Shown one piece after another: positions 24,606-33,359 of a stretch of 64,000 nt of DNA. Both the position numbers and the translations under genes were made by a program. The stretch covers positions 62,001 through 126,000 of the forward strand of contig NZ_VFEU01000002.1 in the NCBI RefSeq assembly GCF_007858255.1, in the 5' to 3' direction. Positions within the stretch are counted from its first letter, which is position 1. Every line of letters begins with the position of its first letter. The DNA comes from Pseudomonas rhodesiae. GTDB lineage: Bacteria; Pseudomonadota; Gammaproteobacteria; Pseudomonadales; Pseudomonadaceae. The notes under the pieces were generated by a model. The model saw nothing but the letters and a program-made list of their open reading frames with translations, made no database searches and was not told where the DNA came from.

Positions 24606-27485
24606 ATGACCCTCAGCACTGACCTGCCCAGCTCCTCGGCCGCGCCCGCGCCCGCGCAGGTTATTCACAAACAGTACGCCACCGAAATGGCCGTCGAACG
24701 CACACGCCTGTTGTATCAGGGGTCGCTGCTGCCGACCTTGTTGATGCTGGTCAACGGAGTGGTGTGTGCCTGGTTGTTGTGGAACCCCGCCCAATACCTG
24801 CTCGACAGCATCTGGCTGGTGTGGCTGCTGGCGTTGGTGGCGCTGCGCGTGATCCAGGTGGCGGCGTTCGATTCGGCCATGCCCAGCCGTCAGGCCAGGC
24901 CGATTTGGCGACGCATGTTCATGCTCGGTTCGGCAGTCAGCGGTCTGACCTTGGCCACCGCCGCCATCGCCCTGGCGCCGGTCAACAGCTTTATGCAGCA
25001 GGCCTGGGTGTTCGGCTTGATCGGAGCGGCCACGTTGTCGGCCAGCGTGGCGTATGCCGTGAGTTTTCCTGCGTTTCTGTCATTTGCTTTGCCCTGCCTG
25101 GTGCCTTCCATTGTTTATCTGTTCTGGAACGGCGAGCCGCAGCAACAAGGTTGGGGCGTACTCGGCCTGATTCTGCTGGCGTCCTTGAGCCTGGTGGCAT
25201 GGCAGGTCAATCGCCTGATTCAGCGTGGCTTATTGCGTCGCTTTCAGAACCAGGCATTGATCGAGCATCTGCAGCAGGCGCAGCAGCGCAGTGAGCAGTT
25301 GAATCAGGACCTGGTGCGTGAAGTCGAGCAACGGCGTCAGGTCGAGCAGGAATTGCGCGACGTACAAGTCGGCTTGCAGGATCGCGTGGCGCAACGTAGC
25401 CAGGAACTAGACCTCGCCAGCCAGGCCCTGAATAAAAGCGAAGCGCGCCTGGCCATGGCGTTGCAGGCCAGTGAGTTGGGGCTGTGGGACTGGAACCTGC
25501 AAACCGACGAAGTGCATCACACCCAGATCAAAGAGCTGTTCGGCCTGGAGTCTGAATGCATCACGGCCATGCTCAGTCACCTCAAGCCGCGCCTGCACCC
25601 CGATGACCTGCCATTGCTCAAGCGCGCACTGGTAGAGCACCTCAAAGGCCGTAGCGAGGACTACCAGGTGGAATACCGTGTGCGGCACGCCGACGGTCGC
25701 TGGGTCTGGATCGAAGACCGCGGCCGTGCGGTTGAACATAGCCCCAGCGGGCGCGTGATCCGCATGCTCGGCACCCGCCGGGATATCAGCGCCGGCAAAG
25801 CCCTGGAAGAGCAACAGCGCCTGGCATCGACGGTGTTCGAGGCGGCCAGCGAAGGCATTGTAATCCTCGACCCGAACTACGTGCTGATTGCCGTCAACCA
25901 GGCGTTCAGCCGTGTCACCGGCTTTGATCGCGATGACATGCTGGGCCGCAACGTGGTGGAGTTGCCCAGCAGCCGCGATGCGCGGCGTCACTTCCCGATG
26001 ATCCGTCAGGCACTGCTCACGCACGGCACCTGGCAGGGCGAATTGGTGGAAACGCGCAAGAACGGCGAACTCTACCCGCAATGGCTGCAATTGAATGTAG
26101 TGCGCGATGTTCGGGGAAACGTCAGTCATATCGTGGGATTCTTCGCCGATTTGTCGGCGCGCCGCGAGTCCGAAGAACGCATGCGTCACCTTACTCACTA
26201 CGACGAACTGACCGGCCTGGCTAACCGCTCGCTGTTCCGTGAACGTCTGCGTGAAGCCCATCAAAGAGTGCGTAAAGGAGGGCGCAGCCTGGCGCTGCTG
26301 CACATCAATCTGGACCGCTTCAAGCTGCTCAATGACAGCCTGGGGCACGAAGTGGCCGACCAGCTACTGCAGAAAATGGCGCGCCGCCTGATCAACGCCT
26401 TGCCCGAGGCCGACACTATTGCGCGCTTGTCCGGCGATGAATTTGCCGTGTTGTTCGATGCCTACGGCAGCCTGTCGAGCCTGGCGCGGGTGGCCACGCG
26501 GCTGCTGGCCAAGCTGCGGGTGCCGGTCACGGTGGAGGGGCATGAATTGGTGGTCAGTGCGTCGATGGGTGTCAGCCTTTTGCCGGATAACGCACGGGAA
26601 ATTTCCGCGCTGGTCAGCCAAGCCAACATGGCCATGCAACATGCCAAGCATCTGGGCGGCAACAACTTCCAGTTCTACACCGACAGCCTGCAAGCCAGCA
26701 CCCTGGAGCGCTTGCAGCTGGAAAACCACCTGCGCAAAGCCATCGAAGAGCGCCAGCTCAGCGTGTTCTACCAGCCCAAGTTGTGCCTGGCCACCGGCAA
26801 GCTCAACGCCGCCGAGGCGCTGATCCGCTGGGAGCATCCGCAGTGGGGCATGGTGCCGCCGGCCGAGTTTATCGGCCTGGCCGAGGAGACCGGCCTGATC
26901 GTGCCGCTGGGGGAGTTCGTGTTGCGTGAAGCCTGCTGGCAGGCGTGCGAATGGCAGCGTCAGGGGTTGGCGCCGATTCGGGTGTCGGTGAATTTGTCGG
27001 TGCACCAACTGCGTCAGGGCAAACTGGTCAGCCTGGTGCGCCAGGTGTTGGAGGAAACCGGTCTGGACCCGCAGTACCTGGAGCTGGAACTCACCGAAAG
27101 TCAGTTGCTCGACAGCGTCGAACACATCATTGCGACCTTCCAGCAATTACGCGATCTAGGCGTGAAGCTGGCCATCGATGACTTTGGCACGGGGTATTCG
27201 TCCCTCAGTTACCTCAAGCGCATTCCGGTGGATTACGTAAAGATCGATCAAACGTTTATTCGCGGCCTGGGCCAAGGTCGCGAAGACGCGGCGATCACTC
27301 GCGCGATCATCGCCATGGCCCACGGCTTGGCGCTCAAGGTGGTGGCCGAAGGGGTGGAAGATCACCAGCAGTTGGATTTCCTGCGCGCAGAGCAGTGCGA
27401 CGAGGTGCAGGGCTATCTGATCAGTCGGCCGATGCAGGCCGAGGGGGTGGCGGATTTGTTACGGAAAAATGCGGATTTTCCTTAG
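24606..27485 (+). CDS. Membrane PAS-PAS-GGDEF-EAL cyclic-di-GMP protein
   Basis: A 959-residue protein. About six membrane helices fill residues 40-215, then a Gln-rich coiled coil (220-275), two PAS domains (about 275-390 and 400-520), a GGDEF domain (530-690) and an EAL domain (700-955). The GGDEF motif is SGDEF (near 609), which may lower cyclase activity. The EAL domain keeps EALIRWEHP, NLSVHQL, ELTES, IDDFGTGYSSL and VAEGVED, so phosphodiesterase activity is likely. ATG 24606 gives a normal cytoplasmic start; an upstream frame from 24528 is less likely. It sits between uvrD and a HexR-like gene, as PA5442 does in P. aeruginosa. Confidence 0.9.
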   Translation: MTLSTDLPSSSAAPAPAQVIHKQYATEMAVERTRLLYQGSLLPTLLMLVNGVVCAWLLWNPAQYLLDSIWLVWLLALVALRVIQVAAFDSAMPSRQARPIWRRMFMLGSAVSGLTLATAAIALAPVNSFMQQAWVFGLIGAATLSASVAYAVSFPAFLSFALPCLVPSIVYLFWNGEPQQQGWGVLGLILLASLSLVAWQVNRLIQRGLLRRFQNQALIEHLQQAQQRSEQLNQDLVREVEQRRQVEQELRDVQVGLQDRVAQRSQELDLASQALNKSEARLAMALQASELGLWDWNLQTDEVHHTQIKELFGLESECITAMLSHLKPRLHPDDLPLLKRALVEHLKGRSEDYQVEYRVRHADGRWVWIEDRGRAVEHSPSGRVIRMLGTRRDISAGKALEEQQRLASTVFEAASEGIVILDPNYVLIAVNQAFSRVTGFDRDDMLGRNVVELPSSRDARRHFPMIRQALLTHGTWQGELVETRKNGELYPQWLQLNVVRDVRGNVSHIVGFFADLSARRESEERMRHLTHYDELTGLANRSLFRERLREAHQRVRKGGRSLALLHINLDRFKLLNDSLGHEVADQLLQKMARRLINALPEADTIARLSGDEFAVLFDAYGSLSSLARVATRLLAKLRVPVTVEGHELVVSASMGVSLLPDNAREISALVSQANMAMQHAKHLGGNNFQFYTDSLQASTLERLQLENHLRKAIEERQLSVFYQPKLCLATGKLNAAEALIRWEHPQWGMVPPAEFIGLAEETGLIVPLGEFVLREACWQACEWQRQGLAPIRVSVNLSVHQLRQGKLVSLVRQVLEETGLDPQYLELELTESQLLDSVEHIIATFQQLRDLGVKLAIDDFGTGYSSLSYLKRIPVDYVKIDQTFIRGLGQGREDAAITRAIIAMAHGLALKVVAEGVEDHQQLDFLRAEQCDEVQGYLISRPMQAEGVADLLRKNADFP

Positions 27486-27584
27486 GGGCGCCGAGGGCGC
27501 CATTGTGGCTACAAAGCGTCTGCCCTTTGAATCAGAGGGCAGCAGGGCGATTTAGTGACGTGTTGGACGGGCAAAAGCGCAATT

Positions 27585-27603
27585 CTTGTAGTATAACTAC
27601 AAG
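27585..27603. promoter_or_regulatory. HexR-like operator upstream of the RpiR/HexR gene
   Basis: CTTGTAGTATAACTACAAG has perfect 7-base arms around TATAA, matching the known pseudomonad HexR site (TTGTA...TACAA). It lies 45 bases before the regulator's start, so autoregulation is likely. The AT-rich centre could overlap a -10 region. Confidence 0.8.
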
Positions 27604-27647
27604 CTTGCTACATCCCCTGGCCCTGCCAATAACAAGAGTCCTGCCCT

Positions 27648-28514
27648 TTGAACCTGTTGCAACATATCGCCCAGTCGCGCCACCTGTTACGCAAATCGGA
27701 ACTCAAGGTTGCCGATCATGTGCTGCTTGACCCTGCGGCTGTGATGCACAGTTCCATGGCCGACCTGGCCCACAGCGTGGGCATCAGCGAACCGACCATC
27801 GTGCGTTTTTGCCGCGCCATCGGTTGTTCCGGGTTCCAGGACTTAAAACTCAAACTGGCCCAAAGCCTGGCTGCTGGCGCCAGCTTTGGTCAGTTCGCGA
27901 TTCACGAAGACGATTCCGTCGCCGACTACAGCCTGAAAATCTTCGACACCACCTTGCACACCCTGATGGAAGTGCGCGAAAAGCTCGACCCGGTGGCGCT
28001 GCAAAAAGCCGTGACGGCCATGTCTCAGGCCCAGCGTGTGGAGTTTTACGGTTTTGGCGCCTCCGGTGCGGTAGCGGCCGATGCCCAGCACAAATTCTTC
28101 CGTCTATTGCTCACGGCGGCGGCCTACAGCGACCCGCATATGCAGGCGATGTCGGCCGTGACCTTGAAGCCGACCGACGTAGCGATCTGCATTTCCCAGT
28201 CGGGCCGCTCCAAGGACCTGCTGATCACCGCCAACCTGGTGCGTGAAAGCGGTGCGTCGTTGATCACCCTGTGCCCGAGCCAGACGCCATTGGCGGAACT
28301 GTCCACGGTCAATCTGGCCATCGATGTGCACGAAGACACTGAAATCTACACCCCGCTGACCTCACGTATCGCCCATCTGGTGGTGATCGATGTGTTGGCC
28401 ATGGGCGTGGCCATGGCGCGCGGGCCGAGCCTGGTCAATCACCTCAAGAGCGTGAAGCGCAGCTTGCGCAGCCTGCGTCTCTCGCCCAAATCCGTCAAAG
28501 CCCTCGACGACTGA
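27648..28514 (+). CDS. hexR: RpiR-family regulator, HexR-like
   Basis: A 288-residue regulator with an N-terminal RpiR helix-turn-helix (SMADLAHSVGISEPTIVRFCRAIGCSG) and a C-terminal SIS sugar-phosphate domain (FYGFGASGAVAADA, CISQSGRSKDLL). HexR represses glucose catabolic genes and releases DNA when bound by 2-keto-3-deoxy-6-phosphogluconate. The start is TTG, because conserved MNLLQHIAQS begins exactly there and no ATG fits. It is not next to zwf here but upstream of pyruvate carboxylase, so it may be the second HexR-type paralogue (PA5438-like) rather than the zwf-linked one. The SIS and HTH regions are nearly identical to HexR as I remember it. Confidence 0.85.
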   Translation: MNLLQHIAQSRHLLRKSELKVADHVLLDPAAVMHSSMADLAHSVGISEPTIVRFCRAIGCSGFQDLKLKLAQSLAAGASFGQFAIHEDDSVADYSLKIFDTTLHTLMEVREKLDPVALQKAVTAMSQAQRVEFYGFGASGAVAADAQHKFFRLLLTAAAYSDPHMQAMSAVTLKPTDVAICISQSGRSKDLLITANLVRESGASLITLCPSQTPLAELSTVNLAIDVHEDTEIYTPLTSRIAHLVVIDVLAMGVAMARGPSLVNHLKSVKRSLRSLRLSPKSVKALDD

Positions 28515-28532
28515 ACGCTGTAGATACAGGCA

Positions 28533-28565
28533 AATGTGGGAGGGCGCTTGCCCTCTCCGACATTG
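28533..28565. repeat. REP-like hairpin
   Basis: AATGTGGGAGGGC pairs imperfectly with GCCCTCTCCGACATT across a 4-6 base loop. It is the GTGGGAG REP type, 19 bases after the HexR-like gene, and may protect or terminate its mRNA. Confidence 0.7.
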
Positions 28566-28662
28566 GATTGTCCTGTGTGTCCAGAATCTTCATCAGGCTG
28601 TCATCGCCCCGTCATCCCCCAAGGCCATCCTGAACTCCCGTACTCGCATTGGGAGATTCCAA

Positions 28663-28860
28663 ATGGCACGTCCCTACGAAGACAGCAACAGCGCCGTCAA
28701 GACCCGTCGTCAGCAGGAAGACCAGCGCCGCATGGCGTTTCGTCGCGCAATCGAAGACCGTTGTGAGGAGCGCCAATTGCTCCAGAGCATCAGTGACTAC
28801 CCGGAACTTCATTGGCAGGCACCCGCGGCCGCCCAGCGAAGCGCTCAGCCAGCGCGCTGA
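28663..28860 (+). CDS. Small basic/charged protein, PA3496-like family
   Basis: A 65-residue protein, MARPYEDSNSAVKTRRQQ..., rich in Arg, Gln and Glu with no membrane segment. The N-terminal half (VKTRRQQEDQRRMAFRRAIED) resembles the small PA3496 family, which has been called a putative envelope-integrity protein. I recall the motif but cannot check it. GGGAGA precedes the ATG. Its last 71 bases lie antiparallel inside the end of the LysR gene. Confidence 0.65.
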   Translation: MARPYEDSNSAVKTRRQQEDQRRMAFRRAIEDRCEERQLLQSISDYPELHWQAPAAAQRSAQPAR

Positions 28861-29764
28861 TCTGCACCCGTTCGCTGCGGATAAAGCCCAGGAACGCATG
28901 GGCCACCGGTGACAGGCGCTTGGCCTTGGCCTGCACCAGGCACCAACTGCGGTAAAGCGGCAGCTCTTCCACCGGCAGCTCTTTGAGCCCGCCGGTGGCC
29001 AGTTCCAGGTTCAGGGCGTGGCGGGTCAGCAGGGCGATGCCCAGGCCGGCCACCACGCATTCGCGCTGCGCTTCGGCCGAGGCTACTTCCACCGTCTGGG
29101 TGAAGTGCACACGTTTTTCCTTGAAGTACTCTTCGCAGGCCAGCCGTGTACCGGAGCCGGGCTCGCGCAGCAGCAAAGTGTAGGGTTCCAGGTCTTGCAG
29201 GCGCAGTGGGCCTTGCAGGCTCAGCGGATGATCCGGCAACGCCACGGCGACGATGGGGTTATTCAGGAAGGGCAGGAATTCCAGGCCCATGTCCTGGGGC
29301 ACCATGGACATGATCACCAGGTCGTCCCGGTTGTCCGAGAGGCGGCGGATCACCTGGGCGCGGTTGACCACGGTCAGTTGCAGTTGCACCTCCGGGTGCT
29401 GGCGCTTGAAGGCGGCGAACAGGTGCGGCACGAAGTACTTGGCGCTGGACTCCACCGCCAGCTTCAACTGGCCTTGCAGCGAGCCCTGCATGTCCGACAA
29501 CTGCATATCGAGGTTTTCCAGGCGCCCGAAGATATCGCGGCTGGCCCGTTGCAGAGCCTCGGCGGCCTCGGTCATATAGAGTTTCTTGCCGACATAGTCG
29601 AACAGCGGCTGGCCGATCAGCTCTTCGAGCTGGCGGATTTGCAGGCTGACCGCCGGTTGTGTCAGGGACATTTCCTCGGCGGCGCGGCTGTAAGAACGCA
29701 AATCGCACACTTCATTGAAGATTTGCAATTGACGCAACGTCATACGCATCAATGACTTACGCAT
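28790..29764 (-). CDS. LysR-type regulator beside pyruvate carboxylase
   Basis: A 324-residue LysR regulator of the CbbR-like subgroup. The N-terminal helix-turn-helix is MTLRQLQIFNEVCDLRSYSRAAEEMSLTQPAVS (residues about 8-40), followed by an effector domain with REPGSGTR. AAAGGA 8 bases upstream supports ATG 29764. It is divergent from pycA across 196 bases, as PA5437 is in P. aeruginosa, so control of pyruvate carboxylase is likely. The C-terminal tail overlaps the small gene on the other strand. Confidence 0.88.
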   Translation of the reverse strand: MRKSLMRMTLRQLQIFNEVCDLRSYSRAAEEMSLTQPAVSLQIRQLEELIGQPLFDYVGKKLYMTEAAEALQRASRDIFGRLENLDMQLSDMQGSLQGQLKLAVESSAKYFVPHLFAAFKRQHPEVQLQLTVVNRAQVIRRLSDNRDDLVIMSMVPQDMGLEFLPFLNNPIVAVALPDHPLSLQGPLRLQDLEPYTLLLREPGSGTRLACEEYFKEKRVHFTQTVEVASAEAQRECVVAGLGIALLTRHALNLELATGGLKELPVEELPLYRSWCLVQAKAKRLSPVAHAFLGFIRSERVQISALAERFAGRPRVPANEVPGSH

Positions 29765-29960
29765 TATTTCATTCCTTTCGCCCAAGGCCGTCCGGCCAAC
29801 TATAAGTCTTTACTTATGCACGACCCAATAATTATTGATTTTTGTTAATCCCTTGCGCGGCTTAGTGTGTGTCTCGCGACTGACCTGAAACATTTGGTCA
29901 CGCGTCGACCCGGCTTCAGCGGGTCGAAGAACGCAGCAATCGGCTCAAGGGAATTTCCAA

Positions 29961-31376
29961 GTGATAAAAAAGATCCTGATCGCCAACCGCGGTGAAATTG
30001 CCGTCCGCATCGTGCGGGCGTGCGCCGAGATGGGTATCCGTTCGGTCGCGGTCTATTCCGATGCCGACCGCCACGCGTTGCACGTCAAACGGGCCGACGA
30101 AGCCCACAGCATCGGCGCCGAGCCTCTGGCGGGCTACCTCAACCCGCGCAAGCTGGTGAACCTGGCGGTGGAAACCGGTTGCGATGCCCTGCACCCTGGC
30201 TATGGTTTCCTGTCGGAAAACGCTGAATTGGCGGATATCTGCGCCGAACGTGGGATCAAGTTCATCGGCCCCGCCGCTGAAGTGATCCGCCGCATGGGCG
30301 ACAAGACCGAAGCGCGCCGCAGCATGATCAAGGCCGGCGTGCCGGTTACCCCCGGCACCGAAGGCAACGTGGCCGACATCCACGAAGCGCTCACCGAAGG
30401 CGACCGTATCGGTTACCCGGTGATGCTCAAGGCCACGTCCGGTGGTGGCGGTCGCGGCATCCGTCGCTGCAACAGCCGCGAAGAACTCGAACAAGCCTTC
30501 CCCCGCGTCATCTCCGAAGCCACCAAAGCTTTCGGTTCGGCGGAAGTGTTCCTGGAAAAATGCATCGTCAATCCTAAGCACATCGAGGCGCAGATCCTCG
30601 GTGACAGCTTTGGCAACGTGGTGCATTTGTTCGAGCGCGATTGCTCGATCCAGCGCCGTAACCAAAAGTTGATCGAGATTGCCCCCAGCCCGCAGCTGAC
30701 CCCCGAACAGCGCGCCTACATCGGTGACCTGTCGGTGCGCGCGGCCAAAGCCGTGGGGTACGAGAACGCCGGCACCGTAGAGTTCCTGCTCGCCGAGGGC
30801 GAGGTGTACTTCATGGAGATGAACACCCGGGTGCAGGTGGAACACACCATCACCGAAGAAATCACCGGGATCGACATCGTTCGTGAGCAGATCCGCATCG
30901 CCTCGGGCCTGCCGTTGTCGGTGAAACAGGAAGACATCCAGCACCGTGGCTTTGCGTTGCAGTTCCGTATCAACGCCGAAGACCCGAAGAACAATTTCCT
31001 GCCCAGCTTCGGCAAGATCACCCGTTACTACGCCCCCGGCGGCCCCGGCGTGCGCACCGACACGGCGATCTACACCGGTTACACCATCCCGCCGTTCTAC
31101 GACTCCATGTGCCTGAAACTGGTGGTCTGGGCGTTGACCTGGGAAGAAGCCATGGACCGCGGCCTGCGTGCCCTGGACGACATGCGCCTGCAAGGCGTGA
31201 AGACCACCGCCGCCTACTATCAGGAAATCCTGCGCAACCCGGAATTCCGCAGCGGCCAGTTCAACACCAGTTTTGTGGAAAGCCACCCTGAGCTGACCAA
31301 CTACTCGATCAAGCGCAAACCCGAAGAGCTGGCCCTGGCCATCGCCGCCGCCATTGCCGCGCATGCGGGTTTATGA
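29961..31376 (+). CDS. pycA: Pyruvate carboxylase subunit A (biotin carboxylase)
   Basis: A 471-residue biotin carboxylase that carboxylates the biotin carried by the B subunit, using ATP and bicarbonate. It shows KILIANRGEIAVRI at the N-terminus, the ATP-grasp glycine loop GGGGRGIR and the active-site EMNTRVQVEHTITE. The start codon is GTG at 29961, set by AAGGGAA upstream and the conserved N-terminus. It works with the gene 100 bases downstream to make oxaloacetate from pyruvate, refilling the TCA cycle. Confidence 0.93.
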   Translation: MIKKILIANRGEIAVRIVRACAEMGIRSVAVYSDADRHALHVKRADEAHSIGAEPLAGYLNPRKLVNLAVETGCDALHPGYGFLSENAELADICAERGIKFIGPAAEVIRRMGDKTEARRSMIKAGVPVTPGTEGNVADIHEALTEGDRIGYPVMLKATSGGGGRGIRRCNSREELEQAFPRVISEATKAFGSAEVFLEKCIVNPKHIEAQILGDSFGNVVHLFERDCSIQRRNQKLIEIAPSPQLTPEQRAYIGDLSVRAAKAVGYENAGTVEFLLAEGEVYFMEMNTRVQVEHTITEEITGIDIVREQIRIASGLPLSVKQEDIQHRGFALQFRINAEDPKNNFLPSFGKITRYYAPGGPGVRTDTAIYTGYTIPPFYDSMCLKLVVWALTWEEAMDRGLRALDDMRLQGVKTTAAYYQEILRNPEFRSGQFNTSFVESHPELTNYSIKRKPEELALAIAAAIAAHAGL

Positions 31377-31382
31377 ATAAAC

Positions 31383-31462
31383 AGCGGCAAGTTGTCAGCG
31401 GCAAGCTGCAAGTAAAGGCAGATTGGCTTTTTCTTGCGGCTTGTAGCTTGAAACTTGCCGCT
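31383..31462. repeat. Long imperfect inverted repeat between pycA and pycB
   Basis: Arms of about 30 bases (31383-31412 and 31433-31462) pair with roughly 24 matches, including a perfect AGCGGCAAGTT/AACTTGCCGCT outer end. The loop is about 20 bases and T-rich. The structure ends 14 bases before the pycB start, so it may set the ratio of the two subunits. The AGCGGCAAG... motif looks like a dispersed pseudomonad intergenic repeat. Confidence 0.7.
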
Positions 31463-31476
31463 ATGAGGAGATACCA

Positions 31477-33285
31477 ATGACTAAAAAGATCTTCGTTACT
31501 GACACCATCCTGCGCGACGCCCACCAATCGTTGCTGGCCACCCGCATGCGCACCGACGACATGCTGCCGATCTGCGACAAGCTCGACAAAGTCGGCTACT
31601 GGTCCCTGGAAGTCTGGGGCGGCGCAACCTTCGACGCCTGCGTGCGCTTCCTCAAGGAAGACCCATGGGAGCGCCTGCGCAAACTGCGCGCCGCGTTGCC
31701 CAACACGCGCCTGCAAATGCTGCTGCGTGGGCAGAACCTGCTGGGATACCGCCACTACAGCGATGACGTGGTCAAAGCCTTCGTGGCCAAGGCGGCTGTA
31801 AATGGCATCGACGTATTCCGCATTTTCGATGCGATGAACGACGTGCGTAACCTGCGCGTGGCCATCGAAGCGGTGAAGGCCGCCGGCAAACATGCCCAAG
31901 GCACCATCGCCTACACCACCAGCCCCGTGCACACCGTCGAGGCATTCGTCGCCCAGGCCAAGCAGTTGGAATCCATGGGCTGCGACTCCATCGCGATCAA
32001 GGACATGGCTGGCCTGCTGACGCCGTACGCCACCGGCGAACTGGTCAAGGCGCTGAAAGCCGAGCAGAGCCTGCCGGTGTTTATCCACTCCCACGACACC
32101 GCCGGCCTGGCTGCGATGTGCCAACTCAAGGCCATCGAAAACGGTGCCGACCATATCGACACCGCCATCTCCAGCTTCGCCTGGGGCACCAGCCACCCAG
32201 GCACCGAATCGATGGTCGCCGCCCTTAAGGGCAGTGAGTTCGACACCGGCCTCGATCTGGAGCTGCTGCAAGAGATCGGCCTGTACTTCTACGCGGTGCG
32301 TAAGAAGTACCACCAGTTCGAGAGCGAATTCACCGCAGTCGACACCCGCGTGCAAGTCAACCAGGTGCCGGGCGGCATGATTTCCAACCTGGCCAACCAG
32401 CTCAAAGAGCAGGGCGCCCTCAACCGCATGAGCGAAGTGCTGGCGGAAATCCCGCGGGTACGCGAAGACCTCGGTTTCCCACCGTTGGTGACCCCGACCT
32501 CGCAAATCGTCGGCACCCAGGCGTTCTTCAACGTGCTGGCCGGTGAGCGCTACAAGACCATCACCAACGAAGTGAAGTTGTACCTGCAAGGTGGCTACGG
32601 CAAAGCGCCGGGCGTGGTGAACGAAAAACTGCGCCGTCAGGCCATTGGCAGCGAAGACGTGATCGACGTGCGCCCGGCTGACCTGCTCAAGCCAGAAATG
32701 ACCAAGCTGCGTGGGGAAATCGGTGGGCTGGCCAAGTCTGAAGAAGACGTGCTGACCTACGCCATGTTCCCGGACATCGGGCGCAAGTTCCTTGAAGAGC
32801 GCGAAGCCGGGACGCTGGCGCCGGAAGTGCTGTTGCCGATCCCAGAAGCCGGCGGCGTGGCCCGTGCCGGTGGCGAAGGGGTGCCGACCGAGTTCGTCAT
32901 TGACGTGCACGGCGAAAGCTACCGCGTCGACATCACTGGTGTAGGCGTGAAGGCCGAAGGCAAGCGCCACTTCTACCTGTCCATCGACGGCATGCCGGAA
33001 GAAGTGGTGTTCGAACCGCTCAATGAATTCGTCAGCAGCGGCGGTAACCAGCGCAAGCACGCCACGGCGCCGGGCCATGTGAGCACCGCGATGCCGGGCA
33101 ATATCGTCGATGTACTGGTCAAGGAAGGCGACATGGTCAAAGCCGGTCAGGCTGTGTTGATCACCGAAGCCATGAAGATGGAGACCGAAGTGCAGGCCGC
33201 CATTGCCGGTAAGGTGACGGCCGTGCATGTGGCCAAGGGCGATCGGGTCAACCCTGGCGAAATCCTGATTGAAATCGAAGGCTGA
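31477..33285 (+). CDS. pycB: Pyruvate carboxylase subunit B (carboxyltransferase and biotin carrier)
   Basis: A 602-residue protein like the alpha subunit of oxaloacetate decarboxylase. The carboxyltransferase barrel starts VTDTILRDAHQS and includes RIFDAMNDVRN, SIAIKDMAG and HSHDTAG (metal ligands). A Conserved_carboxylase domain follows, then a C-terminal biotinyl domain with EAMKMET, whose Lys carries biotin (near residue 567). With PycA it makes oxaloacetate. GAGGAG supports the start. A strong terminator ends the operon. Confidence 0.93.
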   Translation: MTKKIFVTDTILRDAHQSLLATRMRTDDMLPICDKLDKVGYWSLEVWGGATFDACVRFLKEDPWERLRKLRAALPNTRLQMLLRGQNLLGYRHYSDDVVKAFVAKAAVNGIDVFRIFDAMNDVRNLRVAIEAVKAAGKHAQGTIAYTTSPVHTVEAFVAQAKQLESMGCDSIAIKDMAGLLTPYATGELVKALKAEQSLPVFIHSHDTAGLAAMCQLKAIENGADHIDTAISSFAWGTSHPGTESMVAALKGSEFDTGLDLELLQEIGLYFYAVRKKYHQFESEFTAVDTRVQVNQVPGGMISNLANQLKEQGALNRMSEVLAEIPRVREDLGFPPLVTPTSQIVGTQAFFNVLAGERYKTITNEVKLYLQGGYGKAPGVVNEKLRRQAIGSEDVIDVRPADLLKPEMTKLRGEIGGLAKSEEDVLTYAMFPDIGRKFLEEREAGTLAPEVLLPIPEAGGVARAGGEGVPTEFVIDVHGESYRVDITGVGVKAEGKRHFYLSIDGMPEEVVFEPLNEFVSSGGNQRKHATAPGHVSTAMPGNIVDVLVKEGDMVKAGQAVLITEAMKMETEVQAAIAGKVTAVHVAKGDRVNPGEILIEIEG

Positions 33286-33316
33286 TACAGCCTTCGATAC
33301 AACCGCTTAATCCTCG

Positions 33317-33342
33317 GGGGAGCAGGTGCTCCCCTTTTTTTT
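33317..33342 (+). terminator. Rho-independent terminator of pycA-pycB
   Basis: GGGGAGCA (33317-33324) and TGCTCCCC (33327-33334) form an 8-bp stem with a 2-base gap, followed by eight T (33335-33342). Confidence 0.93.
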
Positions 33343-33359
33343 GCGCCGGATTTGACGCC

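Noticed and set aside
27585-27603. Palindrome upstream of the HexR-like gene read as a third Zur box
   Set aside because: Its arms are CTTGTAG/CTACAAG, not TGTTATA/TATAACA, and it precedes a HexR-type gene, so HexR is the better fit.
31309-33228. A 639-residue open frame antisense to pycB
   Set aside because: It is a shadow of the well-supported pycB; its His/Gly/Val-rich composition is typical of antisense translation.
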